64,000 nucleotides of DNA from Prolixibacteraceae bacterium (GCA_947475715.1 CANJNY010000013.1:1-64000); one strand, 5' to 3'. Positions 28,215 to 36,622 are shown, counted from the first letter of the stretch. The notes: generated by a model not told the origin, from the letters alone. Numbers and translations: made by a program.

Positions 28215-28928
28215 ATGACCTACAAAATAGTATATCTCACAGCCCTTTTGAGCCTGTTGGCAACAAGATCGCTCATTGCACAGGAAACCGTAAACAAAGA
28301 CTGGAATATTGAAAAAATAAGGGGATCGCGCCTGATTCCTTACCTTACATTAAACGGAAATCCATACCTCACCGATAAATTTGTAACGGGAGAGATTGAA
28401 TTTGCTGACGGGGAGAAAATCACAAACCTAAGTCTGCGTTACAGCACTTTTCAGGATGAGGTTATTTATTACAATAATGTTTTAACGGCCCGGATAATCA
28501 TTGATAAAAGGAGTCTTCACAGCTTCTCATTTATTGACGCCGATGGCAGGTTAAGGAGATTCAGACAACAATATTACAATGGCTTTCTTCCTGAAAACCG
28601 CTATTTTGAAGTGTTAAGCGAGGGTGATTTCTCGCTTCTGGCATTCCGTAAAGTGATTATGCAGACCTGTCCGGTATATACCGATCTGTCGGGATCTCCT
28701 AAAAATATGGAGTACCAGAAAAGCTATACCTATTTTATATACAATCCCAAAACAGGGTATGAACAGATCAAAATCGGGAAAAATTCCCTGCTTTCGAAAT
28801 TCGATAAATCAAATCAAAAACTGGTAAAGAAAATTCTCCGAAGCAACAAAGTTGTTATAAAAGATGAATCCGATTTCATAAAAGCCTGGAACATGATCAG
28901 AAAGAATGGTATTGCAATGACCTTTTGA
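28215..28928 (+). CDS. Secreted protein of unknown family, cassette copy 1
   Basis: A 237-residue protein with signal peptide (MTYKIVYLTALLSLLATRSLIAQ). It is beta-rich, with WNIEKIRGSRLIPY, LSLRYSTFQDEVIYYN, and FRKxxxxTC in the middle. The C-terminus has the block SNQKLVKKILRSN followed by a short helix. It is paralogous with 34495-35196, sharing these blocks in order. I do not recognise the family. It starts 2 bp after the MG2-like gene and is the last gene of the first cassette, so it probably acts in the same process. It has no lipobox, so it is probably periplasmic. Confidence 0.75.
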   Translation: MTYKIVYLTALLSLLATRSLIAQETVNKDWNIEKIRGSRLIPYLTLNGNPYLTDKFVTGEIEFADGEKITNLSLRYSTFQDEVIYYNNVLTARIIIDKRSLHSFSFIDADGRLRRFRQQYYNGFLPENRYFEVLSEGDFSLLAFRKVIMQTCPVYTDLSGSPKNMEYQKSYTYFIYNPKTGYEQIKIGKNSLLSKFDKSNQKLVKKILRSNKVVIKDESDFIKAWNMIRKNGIAMTF

Positions 28929-28941
28929 ATTAAAAATTCAC

Positions 28942-28949
28942 TACTTTTG
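28942..28949 (+). promoter_or_regulatory. -7 box candidate for cassette 2
   Basis: TACTTTTG matches TAnnTTTG, 56 bp before the GTG start of the second receptor, and overlaps an in-frame TTG at 28947. This argues that TTG is part of the promoter and not the start codon. A TTTG lies 14 bp upstream, too close for a standard -33 element. Confidence 0.45.
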
Positions 28950-28997
28950 AAAAACTGCATTTTATCATTTTTATCATTCTCAAGAACACGCCTCATT

Positions 28998-31727
28998 GTG
29001 AAGCATCTTCAGTTTAAGTATTTATACAAGGCTATCTTTCTGTTTATTATAATTCTTCTTTCAATCCAGAATGTTCAGTCACAAGAGATTCAGGAGATGA
29101 AAATCACCGAAAGCTTCACCAATACTCCGCTTGAGCAGTTATTGAATTCGCTTGAGAAAAAATATGGAATCAGGTTTTTCTATAAGGCAGAGTGGATTAA
29201 GACGGTTGAAGTTACTGGCTCATTCAAAACCGTTCCGCTGGTTCAGGTTTTGAATCAAACTTTAAAAGGCACCGAGCTGAGTTTTAAATTCTTTCAAAAC
29301 AGATCGGTATTCGTTTTTCCAAAGGCTTCGGAATCAACCTCGGAGTCCGGCAAGGACGAATCGAAGCTTTTGACTATTGGCGATCCAATTAATGAGGGGC
29401 GATATCAGCGGGCAAAAATCCGAGGCAGGGTAGTTGAGGGTAAAACAGGTGCTCCCCTTTCAGGTGCAGTGGTTTACAATTCCGAGACAAAAGCAGGCGT
29501 TGCCACTGATTCAAAAGGACGTTATACAATCGACCTGCCAACAGGTGAGATGCATTTAAGGGTCTCTTTTATGAGTTTTGAGCTTCAGAATGAGAAGATC
29601 AGGCTGATTCAGGATGGGAATGCCGATTTTGAATTGTTTGAAGAGACCCATAATTTAAATGAGGTAACCGTTATCAGCGAAAATTCCAAAGCCACCAAGG
29701 CACAGATGAGCATGGTGAAGATGTCTGCAATCACCATAAAAGAGCTTCCTGTCCTGATGGGAGAGGCTGACTTAATCAAAAGCATCGTGATGATGCCCGG
29801 TGTTCAGACCATTGGAGAGATGTCATCCGGATTCAACGTTCGGGGTGGCAATACCGATCAAAACCTTGTTCTGCTGAATGGTTCACCGGTTTTCAATACA
29901 ACCCATCTGTTTGGTTTTCTTTCGATGGTCAATCCCGATGCCATTGAAGAGGTAACCCTTTTCAAAGGGGGTATTCCCGCCTCCTACGGCGAGCGGATCT
30001 CTTCGGTCATGGATGTCCAGCTTAAGGATGGGAGTAATAATAACCTGCAAATAAACGGAGGCATTGGGCTAATTAACAGCCGATTGCTTATTGAAGGACC
30101 ATTTGCGAAAAAGAAAAAAAGCACATTCTTAATCGGTGGGAGGAGTACCTACTCTGACTGGTTGCTCAAGCAAACAAAAAATGCCACTTTTATGAACAGC
30201 GTGGCCCATTTTTATGACCTTAACGGAAGTGCAAACTTCGTATTTAATCCTAAAAATCATTTGAAATTAACCGGTTATTTAAGCGGTGATGTTTTTAACC
30301 TTAATTCAAGTTCACTCTATAACTATGCCAATTCTTTGGGTTCCTTAAACTGGAAATTGAATCTCTCTGAAAAACTGGTTTCCAGCTTAAGTCTGGCCTA
30401 CTCCAAATACAATCTGAAGGTTGATCAGAAAGATCCAATTCTTACGGCAAATGACTATACCCTGAGTTCCAATATTCAATACGGGAGCCTCAAATATGCA
30501 CTCTCATTTTATCCGAATGACAAACACCGCATAAGCACCGGTTTTCAGGGAATCGGATATTGGATCAACCCCGGCAAAATCACCCCTTCAACAGCCATTT
30601 CAAACGTAATCTCCTCAGCAATGCGGCCGGAACAATCTGCCGAGATGGCCCTCTTTGCAGACGACGATTTCAACCTTACCGATAAACTGTCATTTAATAT
30701 CGGATTGCGTTACTCCTATTTCATGAATTACGGACCGGGGATGGCCTATAATTACGCTCCCGGCTTTTCGAAAAGCGTCACAACAATCACTGATTCAACA
30801 AGCTATAATTCAGGAGCAACAATTAAGTCCTATCAGGGAGTTGAGCCTCGGCTGGCAGTCAAATATAATCTGGAAAATGGCGGGTCATTGCGTCTGAACT
30901 ACCAGCGAATCCATCAATACATTAGTCAGGTTTCGAATACCGCGGTAATTTCACCCGCAGATTACTGGAAATCTGCAGATCAGAATGTGGCACCATTGAT
31001 AAACGACCAGATTGCGCTTGGCTTTTTCAAAAATCCAGCCAATGGAAAGTTTGAAACCTCAGTGGAGGTCTATTACAAGAAATTACAAAATATCCTCGAT
31101 TACAAAAATGGGGCTCAACTGGTAATGAACAAACACATCGAAACAGATCTTTTGCAGGCAAACGGTTATGCCTACGGATTTGAACTGCTGGCCAGGAAAA
31201 ATACAGGAAGGCTAAATGGCTGGATCAGTTATACCTATTCGCGCTCTTTTCAAAAAGCTGATGGTCAATATTCTGACCAGAAGATTAACAAAGGGGCCTG
31301 GTACCGTTCTGTTTACGACAAACCCAATGATTTTTCGGCTGTAATGAATTATAAAATCAGCAGACGCTGGCGTTTTTCCGGAAACTTCGTCTATTCAACA
31401 GGAAGGCCGATTACATTACCTGAGCAAAAATATATGTATGACTCGTATCAGGTGGTGGTTTTCTCCGAAAGGAATAAATACCGCATGCCATCCTATAATC
31501 GCCTCGATATTAGTATTACCCTGGACGAAAATCTGCGTAAGAGACGGATGTGGAAAGGGAGCTGGACCTTCTCAATCTACAATGTTTACGGGCGAAGCAA
31601 CCCATATTCGGTTTTCTACCGCAAAGGGACGATGATCCAGGATTCAGGTCAAAGCAGTTACCAGATCTACATGATGTCAATCATTGGGGTACCCGTTCCA
31701 TCGATCACTTATAATTTTAAATTCTGA
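28998..31727 (+). CDS. STN-domain TonB-dependent receptor, cassette copy 2
   Basis: A 909-residue receptor paralogous to 22785-25514. I place the start at GTG 28998, which gives a signal peptide aligned with copy 1 (VKHLQFKYLYKAIFLF...VQSQ). A longer TTG start at 28947 would add 17 residues and overlap the -7 box. Domains run in the same order: STN, carboxypeptidase-regulatory-like, plug, barrel ending YNFKF. Several blocks are identical to copy 1 over 15 or more residues (SLYNYANSLGSLNWKLNLS, MSSGFNVRGGNTDQNLVLL). The variable parts include the region after the STN domain and a stretch near ADGQYSDQKINKGAW. It overlaps the next gene by one base. Confidence 0.92.
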   Translation: MKHLQFKYLYKAIFLFIIILLSIQNVQSQEIQEMKITESFTNTPLEQLLNSLEKKYGIRFFYKAEWIKTVEVTGSFKTVPLVQVLNQTLKGTELSFKFFQNRSVFVFPKASESTSESGKDESKLLTIGDPINEGRYQRAKIRGRVVEGKTGAPLSGAVVYNSETKAGVATDSKGRYTIDLPTGEMHLRVSFMSFELQNEKIRLIQDGNADFELFEETHNLNEVTVISENSKATKAQMSMVKMSAITIKELPVLMGEADLIKSIVMMPGVQTIGEMSSGFNVRGGNTDQNLVLLNGSPVFNTTHLFGFLSMVNPDAIEEVTLFKGGIPASYGERISSVMDVQLKDGSNNNLQINGGIGLINSRLLIEGPFAKKKKSTFLIGGRSTYSDWLLKQTKNATFMNSVAHFYDLNGSANFVFNPKNHLKLTGYLSGDVFNLNSSSLYNYANSLGSLNWKLNLSEKLVSSLSLAYSKYNLKVDQKDPILTANDYTLSSNIQYGSLKYALSFYPNDKHRISTGFQGIGYWINPGKITPSTAISNVISSAMRPEQSAEMALFADDDFNLTDKLSFNIGLRYSYFMNYGPGMAYNYAPGFSKSVTTITDSTSYNSGATIKSYQGVEPRLAVKYNLENGGSLRLNYQRIHQYISQVSNTAVISPADYWKSADQNVAPLINDQIALGFFKNPANGKFETSVEVYYKKLQNILDYKNGAQLVMNKHIETDLLQANGYAYGFELLARKNTGRLNGWISYTYSRSFQKADGQYSDQKINKGAWYRSVYDKPNDFSAVMNYKISRRWRFSGNFVYSTGRPITLPEQKYMYDSYQVVVFSERNKYRMPSYNRLDISITLDENLRKRRMWKGSWTFSIYNVYGRSNPYSVFYRKGTMIQDSGQSSYQIYMMSIIGVPVPSITYNFKF

Positions 31728-32809
31728 TGCAAAAAGAACTATATTATCTGTTAGCGATATTGGTTCTCTTCGTCTCGTGCGAACGGATTTACCACCCTGC
31801 TATCGAAAAGGTTGAAGGGCAGCTTATCGTTGATGCAAAAATTACCAATGACCCCGCTAAAAGCCTAGTCCATCTCTCAAAGACCCGCAGTTTTTATGAC
31901 GTGGAACGACCGATTGAAATCTCAGGAGCAAAGGTAGAGCTGGTCCAAATGGGTGGCGTTGCAGGATTTGCCGTTCAGGCATCTGAACGAAATACCGGCT
32001 ATTACACCTTTAATACCGCTCCGCAAAGCGGTAACCGGTATTATTTGCGTCTCACCATCGGTAGTGACGTTTATGAATCATTGGCCGTTACAATGCCCCC
32101 AATACCTGCGTTGACTAATTTCTATACAATTGATAAGGTGAGCAAAATTTATGTTGCCGATGCTCAGGGCAACCCAAAACCGTTTGAGAAACGGGGACGG
32201 GAAATTGACGTAGATTTACCCGTAAACGAATCACTCTCCCACTATCGCTTTGATGTGCGTTCTCTTTTAGAGTGGACCTGGGATTCAATTCCATCGGCAT
32301 ATTCGATTTATCCTACAGCATACGGCTGGCAATCGTATTTCCAACACCAAAATTTCAACCTGGCCGGCCCCACCGGGTTCAATCAGGTTGATCAGATTAA
32401 AAATCATCCCCTTTTATTGATTTCCTATGAGGTAAAAGATTACCTCTACACCGATACTCTGGCCTCCAAAGGATGGATTCTGATAATCGATCAATATGGC
32501 ACCTCCACTGAATCGTATGAATTTCACCAACAACTGAATAACCAGTTTGCCGCAACCGGTAGTCTTTTCGATCCGGTACAGACTCAGGTCACCGGAAATA
32601 TCCTTTGCAAAACCGATCCGACACAGATTGTTTATGGCTACTTCGATCTGAACTCATATCAGCAGTACCGTTATTATTTCAATGTGTTTAGCCCCTCTGT
32701 TGCACCTGTAATCAGGCAACTCTATCGTTTCCCTGATATTCCGGATTACGGATTTGTGAAGGCAGTTAATAAAAAACCAATTGTCAAACCCTCCTGGTGG
32801 GAGGAATAA
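31727..32809 (+). CDS. DUF4249 outer-membrane lipoprotein, cassette copy 2
   Basis: A 360-residue lipoprotein (lipobox LFVSC, Cys18) of the same DUF4249 family as the copy-1 gene. Conserved blocks include HPAIEKVEGQLIVDAK, a WILIIDQYGTSTES block, FDPVQTQVTGNILCK and YGYFDLNSYQQYRYY; much of the middle has diverged. It begins inside the receptor stop codon and likely forms the surface partner of that receptor. The C-terminus ends PSWWEE, paralogous to the PAWWE of copy 1, so that short Trp-rich tail is under constraint. Confidence 0.85.
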   Translation: MQKELYYLLAILVLFVSCERIYHPAIEKVEGQLIVDAKITNDPAKSLVHLSKTRSFYDVERPIEISGAKVELVQMGGVAGFAVQASERNTGYYTFNTAPQSGNRYYLRLTIGSDVYESLAVTMPPIPALTNFYTIDKVSKIYVADAQGNPKPFEKRGREIDVDLPVNESLSHYRFDVRSLLEWTWDSIPSAYSIYPTAYGWQSYFQHQNFNLAGPTGFNQVDQIKNHPLLLISYEVKDYLYTDTLASKGWILIIDQYGTSTESYEFHQQLNNQFAATGSLFDPVQTQVTGNILCKTDPTQIVYGYFDLNSYQQYRYYFNVFSPSVAPVIRQLYRFPDIPDYGFVKAVNKKPIVKPSWWEE

Positions 32810-32882
32810 TTGAGAATATTCTAAATTTTTTAATCAGAAAATAAGCAGCACCATTCAGAAAATTAAAAACGGAGCTATTAAC

Positions 32883-34493
32883 GTGAAAAGAAAACTAATT
32901 ATAGTGTTACTTCTGATTGTTGTAATCACCGGCAAAGCACAGGATAACAACCATTTCACTCTCTTTACTGACCGCGATCTCTATGCCAGTGGTGAAACAC
33001 TTTTGCTAAAGCTATTTGCACCTAACAAGGAGAATTCAGGAATCGTCAATGTTGATCTGATAAACTCAACCGGAAAAGTAATCCTGGGCATAAACAAGAA
33101 AATAATTGATCAACAGGCAGATGGATTTATGTATCTACCTGATTCACTAAGCTCGGGATGCTATTTTCTTTGTTTGTCAACCAAAATCGGTAAAGAATAT
33201 ACCATTAAAGAGATCTACGTTGCAAACCGATTTACAGGAATACCCGAATCGGGGGGAGCATTACGAGCCTCCGGAACCAACCCAATCATTACCATACCCG
33301 CAGGTGACCTGCAAACCGAAGGACTGAACAAAATATACAAAACAAGGGATAAGGTAAAAGTAACCCTTCGTTTGCCATCCGAATTTCTATCACGATTAAA
33401 CGGTAATCTGCTTGCAAGCATTTCCAAAGCAACTCCGGAATACAATCCGGCACCTTTTACCAAAAGTGTTGGCTCCAGAAACCTCATTGTTGAGCATGAA
33501 GGGGTTGTTCTTGAAGGTAAAATTACCGATCTTAAAACCGGAGAACCAGTTAATAAAGGGGTTGTTTTCCTCTCGATTCCCGATACCGTTCCACGATTTA
33601 ATTTTTTTATTACCGGAAAAGATGGACGGTTTAACTTCCAGCTTGACAATTACTATGGTAAGACTCCCGTTGTGGTTCAGGGGTTTGATGGAGACGGAAA
33701 AAAACTTGTTAAAATAGCTGTAAATGAAGGAGATTCATTAAAAAGCATCCTCCCTGATTTTGAAACATGGATCATTCCAACTGAACTGCGCAAGAGTTCC
33801 GAACAAAATACCGAAGCTGTAACCTTCAGTAAGATCTTTAATCAACAGGAGCTTGCCGTTCAACCGGTTCTTCGTCCCAAAGCTGAGCCTTTACCATTTT
33901 ACGGAATTCCTCCAACCGTGGTTTACCCGAAACTTTTTATTGATCTTCCTGATTTTACTGAAATCTCACGCGAACTGTTAACAGGGGTCAAATTCAGGAC
34001 CTATAACAGAATCCCAACTTTACAGGTATTTAACACTTCGCAACGTTCCTATTTTAACGAACCTCCTTTATTATTACTCAACGGCATACCTGTCAGAGAT
34101 CTAAGTACTATCAAAAATCTGGGATCAGCATCGATATCAAAGGTTGAAATAAGTATGAGCGAAAGGTATTATGGGAATCTGCGCTTTCCCGGAGTAGTTG
34201 TCATTAACACGACAAAACCTGATTATTCACCTGTCGTTGAAGCTGATGATTTAATCAAGCTAAACCTTGAAACCATGCAACCCGATGCCACGGTAATTAC
34301 CCCAGGTGAAACACCATTAAACGTTCCTGATCTTCGGAAAGTATTGCTTTGGAAACCCTCCTTAAAACCCGCCAAGACAATCCATCTTGATTTTGGAACA
34401 TCTGATATTTTAGGCAATTATAAAATGATTATTCGGGGAACAACCAATGACGGATCTGTTTTTTATAAAGAACAACTATTTGAGGTAAATTAA
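32883..34493 (+). CDS. MG2-like / TonB-plug-like secreted protein, cassette copy 2
   Basis: A 536-residue paralogue of 26599-28212 with GTG start and signal peptide (MKRKLIIVLLLIVVITGKAQ). It has the same order of regions: MG2-like (~25-115; TDRDLYASGETLLLKLFAP, YLPDSLSSGCYFL), carboxypeptidase-regulatory-like (~210-285; LEGKITDLKTGEPVNKGVVF), and plug-like (~360-450; PLLLLNGIPVRDLSTIKNLG, GVVVINT). No barrel is present. Here the MG2 domain matches the family form TDRDLYxxGE better than copy 1. A 73-bp gap separates it from the DUF4249 gene. Function unknown. Confidence 0.8.
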   Translation: MKRKLIIVLLLIVVITGKAQDNNHFTLFTDRDLYASGETLLLKLFAPNKENSGIVNVDLINSTGKVILGINKKIIDQQADGFMYLPDSLSSGCYFLCLSTKIGKEYTIKEIYVANRFTGIPESGGALRASGTNPIITIPAGDLQTEGLNKIYKTRDKVKVTLRLPSEFLSRLNGNLLASISKATPEYNPAPFTKSVGSRNLIVEHEGVVLEGKITDLKTGEPVNKGVVFLSIPDTVPRFNFFITGKDGRFNFQLDNYYGKTPVVVQGFDGDGKKLVKIAVNEGDSLKSILPDFETWIIPTELRKSSEQNTEAVTFSKIFNQQELAVQPVLRPKAEPLPFYGIPPTVVYPKLFIDLPDFTEISRELLTGVKFRTYNRIPTLQVFNTSQRSYFNEPPLLLLNGIPVRDLSTIKNLGSASISKVEISMSERYYGNLRFPGVVVINTTKPDYSPVVEADDLIKLNLETMQPDATVITPGETPLNVPDLRKVLLWKPSLKPAKTIHLDFGTSDILGNYKMIIRGTTNDGSVFYKEQLFEVN

Positions 34494-34494
34494 T

Positions 34495-35196
34495 ATGGCC
34501 AACAGGATCCTTTTGACAATCATCTTTTTGGCGTTGGTCGCGGCAACATCGCTCACCGCCCAGGAAACGCAACAGAAAAACTGGAATACAGAGAAAATAA
34601 AAGGGATGCGATTTATTCCTTATCCTCCTTATTCCGGAACACCTTATTTCAATGAAAAATTCATTCTTGGAGAAATTGAATTTACCGGGGGATCTACAAT
34701 AAAAAATATTGGATTACGCTACAGCTCCTTTCGCGATGAGCTGATCTATTACAATACAGATATCTCTACCCAGATTGTAATCGACAGGATCACACTCAAA
34801 GGATTTTCATTCACCGATGAACTTGGGTTAAAACATATTTTTCGCCGGCAATATTTCGACCTCATATCCCATGAGGAACGTTTCTTCGAGGTATTAAGTG
34901 ATGGCAAAATTGCACTCCTTGCTTTTCGGAAAGCAGATCTCGAAACCTGTGATACCTCCTTTAGCAAATATGGACTGGCGTATCAGCCAAGCTCTTACTA
35001 TTATATCTATCATACCGAAAGAGGTTATTCTTCAATTAAAATAAACCGCAGTTCATTACTCACAAAATTTACTAAATCCAATCAGAAACTGGTAAAAAAG
35101 CTACTTCGCAAAAACAGTGTACAGATCGCTGACGAACAGAGCTTTATCGCTGCATGGGATCTGGTGGTCAAAAACGACATTCCTGTAAACTTTTAA
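34495..35196 (+). CDS. Secreted protein of unknown family, cassette copy 2
   Basis: A 233-residue paralogue of 28215-28928 with signal peptide (MANRILLTIIFLALVAATSLTAQ). It shares WNTEKIKGMRFIPY, LRYSSFRDELIYYN, FFEVLSDGKIALLAFRK and SNQKLVKKLLRKN with copy 1, so these blocks mark the family's core. The start is 1 bp after the previous stop. It is the last gene of the cassette and is followed by an imperfect hairpin. Family not recognised. Confidence 0.75.
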   Translation: MANRILLTIIFLALVAATSLTAQETQQKNWNTEKIKGMRFIPYPPYSGTPYFNEKFILGEIEFTGGSTIKNIGLRYSSFRDELIYYNTDISTQIVIDRITLKGFSFTDELGLKHIFRRQYFDLISHEERFFEVLSDGKIALLAFRKADLETCDTSFSKYGLAYQPSSYYYIYHTERGYSSIKINRSSLLTKFTKSNQKLVKKLLRKNSVQIADEQSFIAAWDLVVKNDIPVNF

Positions 35197-35208
35197 TGCT
35201 CATCCTGA

Positions 35209-35255
35209 ATCCGTGTCATCTGTGTTCAAAAAACAAGAACGCGGATGACGCAGAT
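35209..35255 (+). terminator. Imperfect inverted repeat, probable terminator of cassette 2
   Basis: Arms of 19 bases (35209-35227 and 35237-35255) are complementary apart from four positions that form G-U pairs in RNA on one strand. It lies 13 bp after the cassette stop. The sequence, of the CCGTGTCATCTGTGTTC type, resembles dispersed noncoding repeats of this phylum; a similar fragment lies near 35636-35660. Confidence 0.4.
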
Positions 35256-35417
35256 CTGACGGATGGGCACCTGGCATCGCTTACCCCGGGCTATTTAGAT
35301 TAAATCCCTTCAGGATTGTTATTGATGTGAACCTACTTAATGCGGCTATCTATATTTATTCAATCCAGCGATTGTTCGTTTACAAACTCTTATAATTATT
35401 TAATTTATAGATCCGGA

Positions 35418-35597
35418 TACTACAAAGTGGTTGAATCGAACAACACTCTGTGAAGCTTGCGAAACCGGCGGAAAACCCAAGGCACATATAACACCAGCCA
35501 CGAAGTGGTTAAATATGAATAACCCCCGGTGAAGCTTGCGCAACCGGGGGTAAAAACAGACACGCTCATAACATCAGCCACGAAGTGGTTGAATAGT
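35418..35597. repeat. REP-like direct repeats, about 80 bp unit, 2.2 copies
   Basis: An AAGTGGTT core occurs at 35425, 35503 and 35583 (spacing 78 and 80). GAAGCTTGCG occurs at 35452 and 35531. The second unit holds a clean hairpin, CCCCCGGT (35523-35530) against ACCGGGGG (35543-35550); the first unit has a decayed version. The stretch from 35197 to 35780 contains no gene besides these repeats, so it is a repeat-bearing spacer. Confidence 0.6.
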
Positions 35598-35744
35598 CTA
35601 TTCGAATGAAAATAATAATCAATGAACTATAATTCCGATCTGTGATAATCTGTCCGTTGTAGCAGTCAAATGATCGAGATCCCATTCTGAAGCAACGCAG
35701 TTGCAAAACCTTAATTGTCCTTCATTTTAATCGTAAAACATCGC

Positions 35745-35752
35745 TATTTTTG
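35745..35752 (+). promoter_or_regulatory. -7 box candidate for the acetolactate decarboxylase gene
   Basis: TATTTTTG followed by C, 28 bp before ATG 35781, matches TAnnTTTG. It falls inside the longer in-frame extension that would start at 35715, supporting the later start. Confidence 0.4.
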
Positions 35753-35780
35753 CACTACATTTTATCCAAAAACATTACAA

Positions 35781-36575
35781 ATGAGAAACTCCGTCTTTAA
35801 CCTCATAATTAGTGGTGCACTCTTTTCCATATATGCCTTTTCACCCAAATCCAACACAGAAAAAAAACAAATTTCAATCTATCAGTATTCCACCTTAAGC
35901 GCACTGCTGGAAGGGATTTATGATGGTGAAATGACCATTGGGGGACTTAAAAAACAAGGTGATTTTGGAATTGGAACTTTTAATGCGCTTGATGGCGAGT
36001 TAATCATGTTTAAAGGGAGGTGTTACAAAGCAACCTCCGATTCGAAAATAATAACGATGAACGACACGGTAAAGACCCCCTTTGCCGCAATCTGCAACTT
36101 CAGATCGGATACTGTCATCAGGATAAACCACCGGGTTAAAATCAAGACACTTGAAAGCTATCTGGATAGTATAATCTCAAAACCGAATCTGATCTTTGCC
36201 TATCAGATTACAGGGAAGTTTGATACCATTGTAATTCGGAGTGTTCCGAAGCAGGAGAAGCCTTATAAAAGATTGATTGAGGCCTATAAAAAACAAGGGG
36301 TTTTTACTTTAACGGACCAGGAAGGGGTCCTCTTAGGGTATAAATTCCCCAAATACCTCAAAGATGTGAATATGGACGATTACCATTTCCACTTTCTTTC
36401 GAACGACAAAACAAAGGGGGGACACCTATTGAATTGCTCCATCTTAAGTGCAGAGGTTTCGGTAGCCTATATCCGGAATTATAATCTGCAGCTTCCGGAT
36501 AATTCCTATTTTAACCACACGACATTTTCAAATAAAAAATCGGAGCTCAAACAGGTTGAGGGGGCTGAAAAATAA
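35781..36575 (+). CDS. Alpha-acetolactate decarboxylase, exported
   Basis: A 264-residue enzyme of the BudA/AlsD family, which converts acetolactate to acetoin. Family blocks are present in order: QYSTLSALLEGIYDGEMTIG, FGIGTFNALDGELIM, TPFAAICNF, and the zinc site YHFHFLSNDKTKGGH with His202, His204 and His215. I start at ATG 35781 (MRNSVFNLIISGALF), giving a signal peptide or membrane anchor, because a -7 box lies inside the longer frame starting at 35715. An exported version is known in a few bacteria, but the role outside the cytoplasm is unclear. No acetolactate synthase or acetoin reductase gene is next to it. Confidence 0.85.
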   Translation: MRNSVFNLIISGALFSIYAFSPKSNTEKKQISIYQYSTLSALLEGIYDGEMTIGGLKKQGDFGIGTFNALDGELIMFKGRCYKATSDSKIITMNDTVKTPFAAICNFRSDTVIRINHRVKIKTLESYLDSIISKPNLIFAYQITGKFDTIVIRSVPKQEKPYKRLIEAYKKQGVFTLTDQEGVLLGYKFPKYLKDVNMDDYHFHFLSNDKTKGGHLLNCSILSAEVSVAYIRNYNLQLPDNSYFNHTTFSNKKSELKQVEGAEK

Positions 36576-36622
36576 GGAGTTCACACCCTGCAGATACAAT
36601 CACGAAACAAAAAGGTTGATTT

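Noticed and set aside
28947-28997. TTG start for the second receptor
   Set aside because: The TTG is part of the -7 box TACTTTTG, and the GTG at 28998 aligns with the start and signal peptide of copy 1.
22785-35196. A second SusC/SusD pair
   Set aside because: The receptors carry STN domains and are followed by DUF4249 lipoproteins without SusD-type repeats or RagB blocks.
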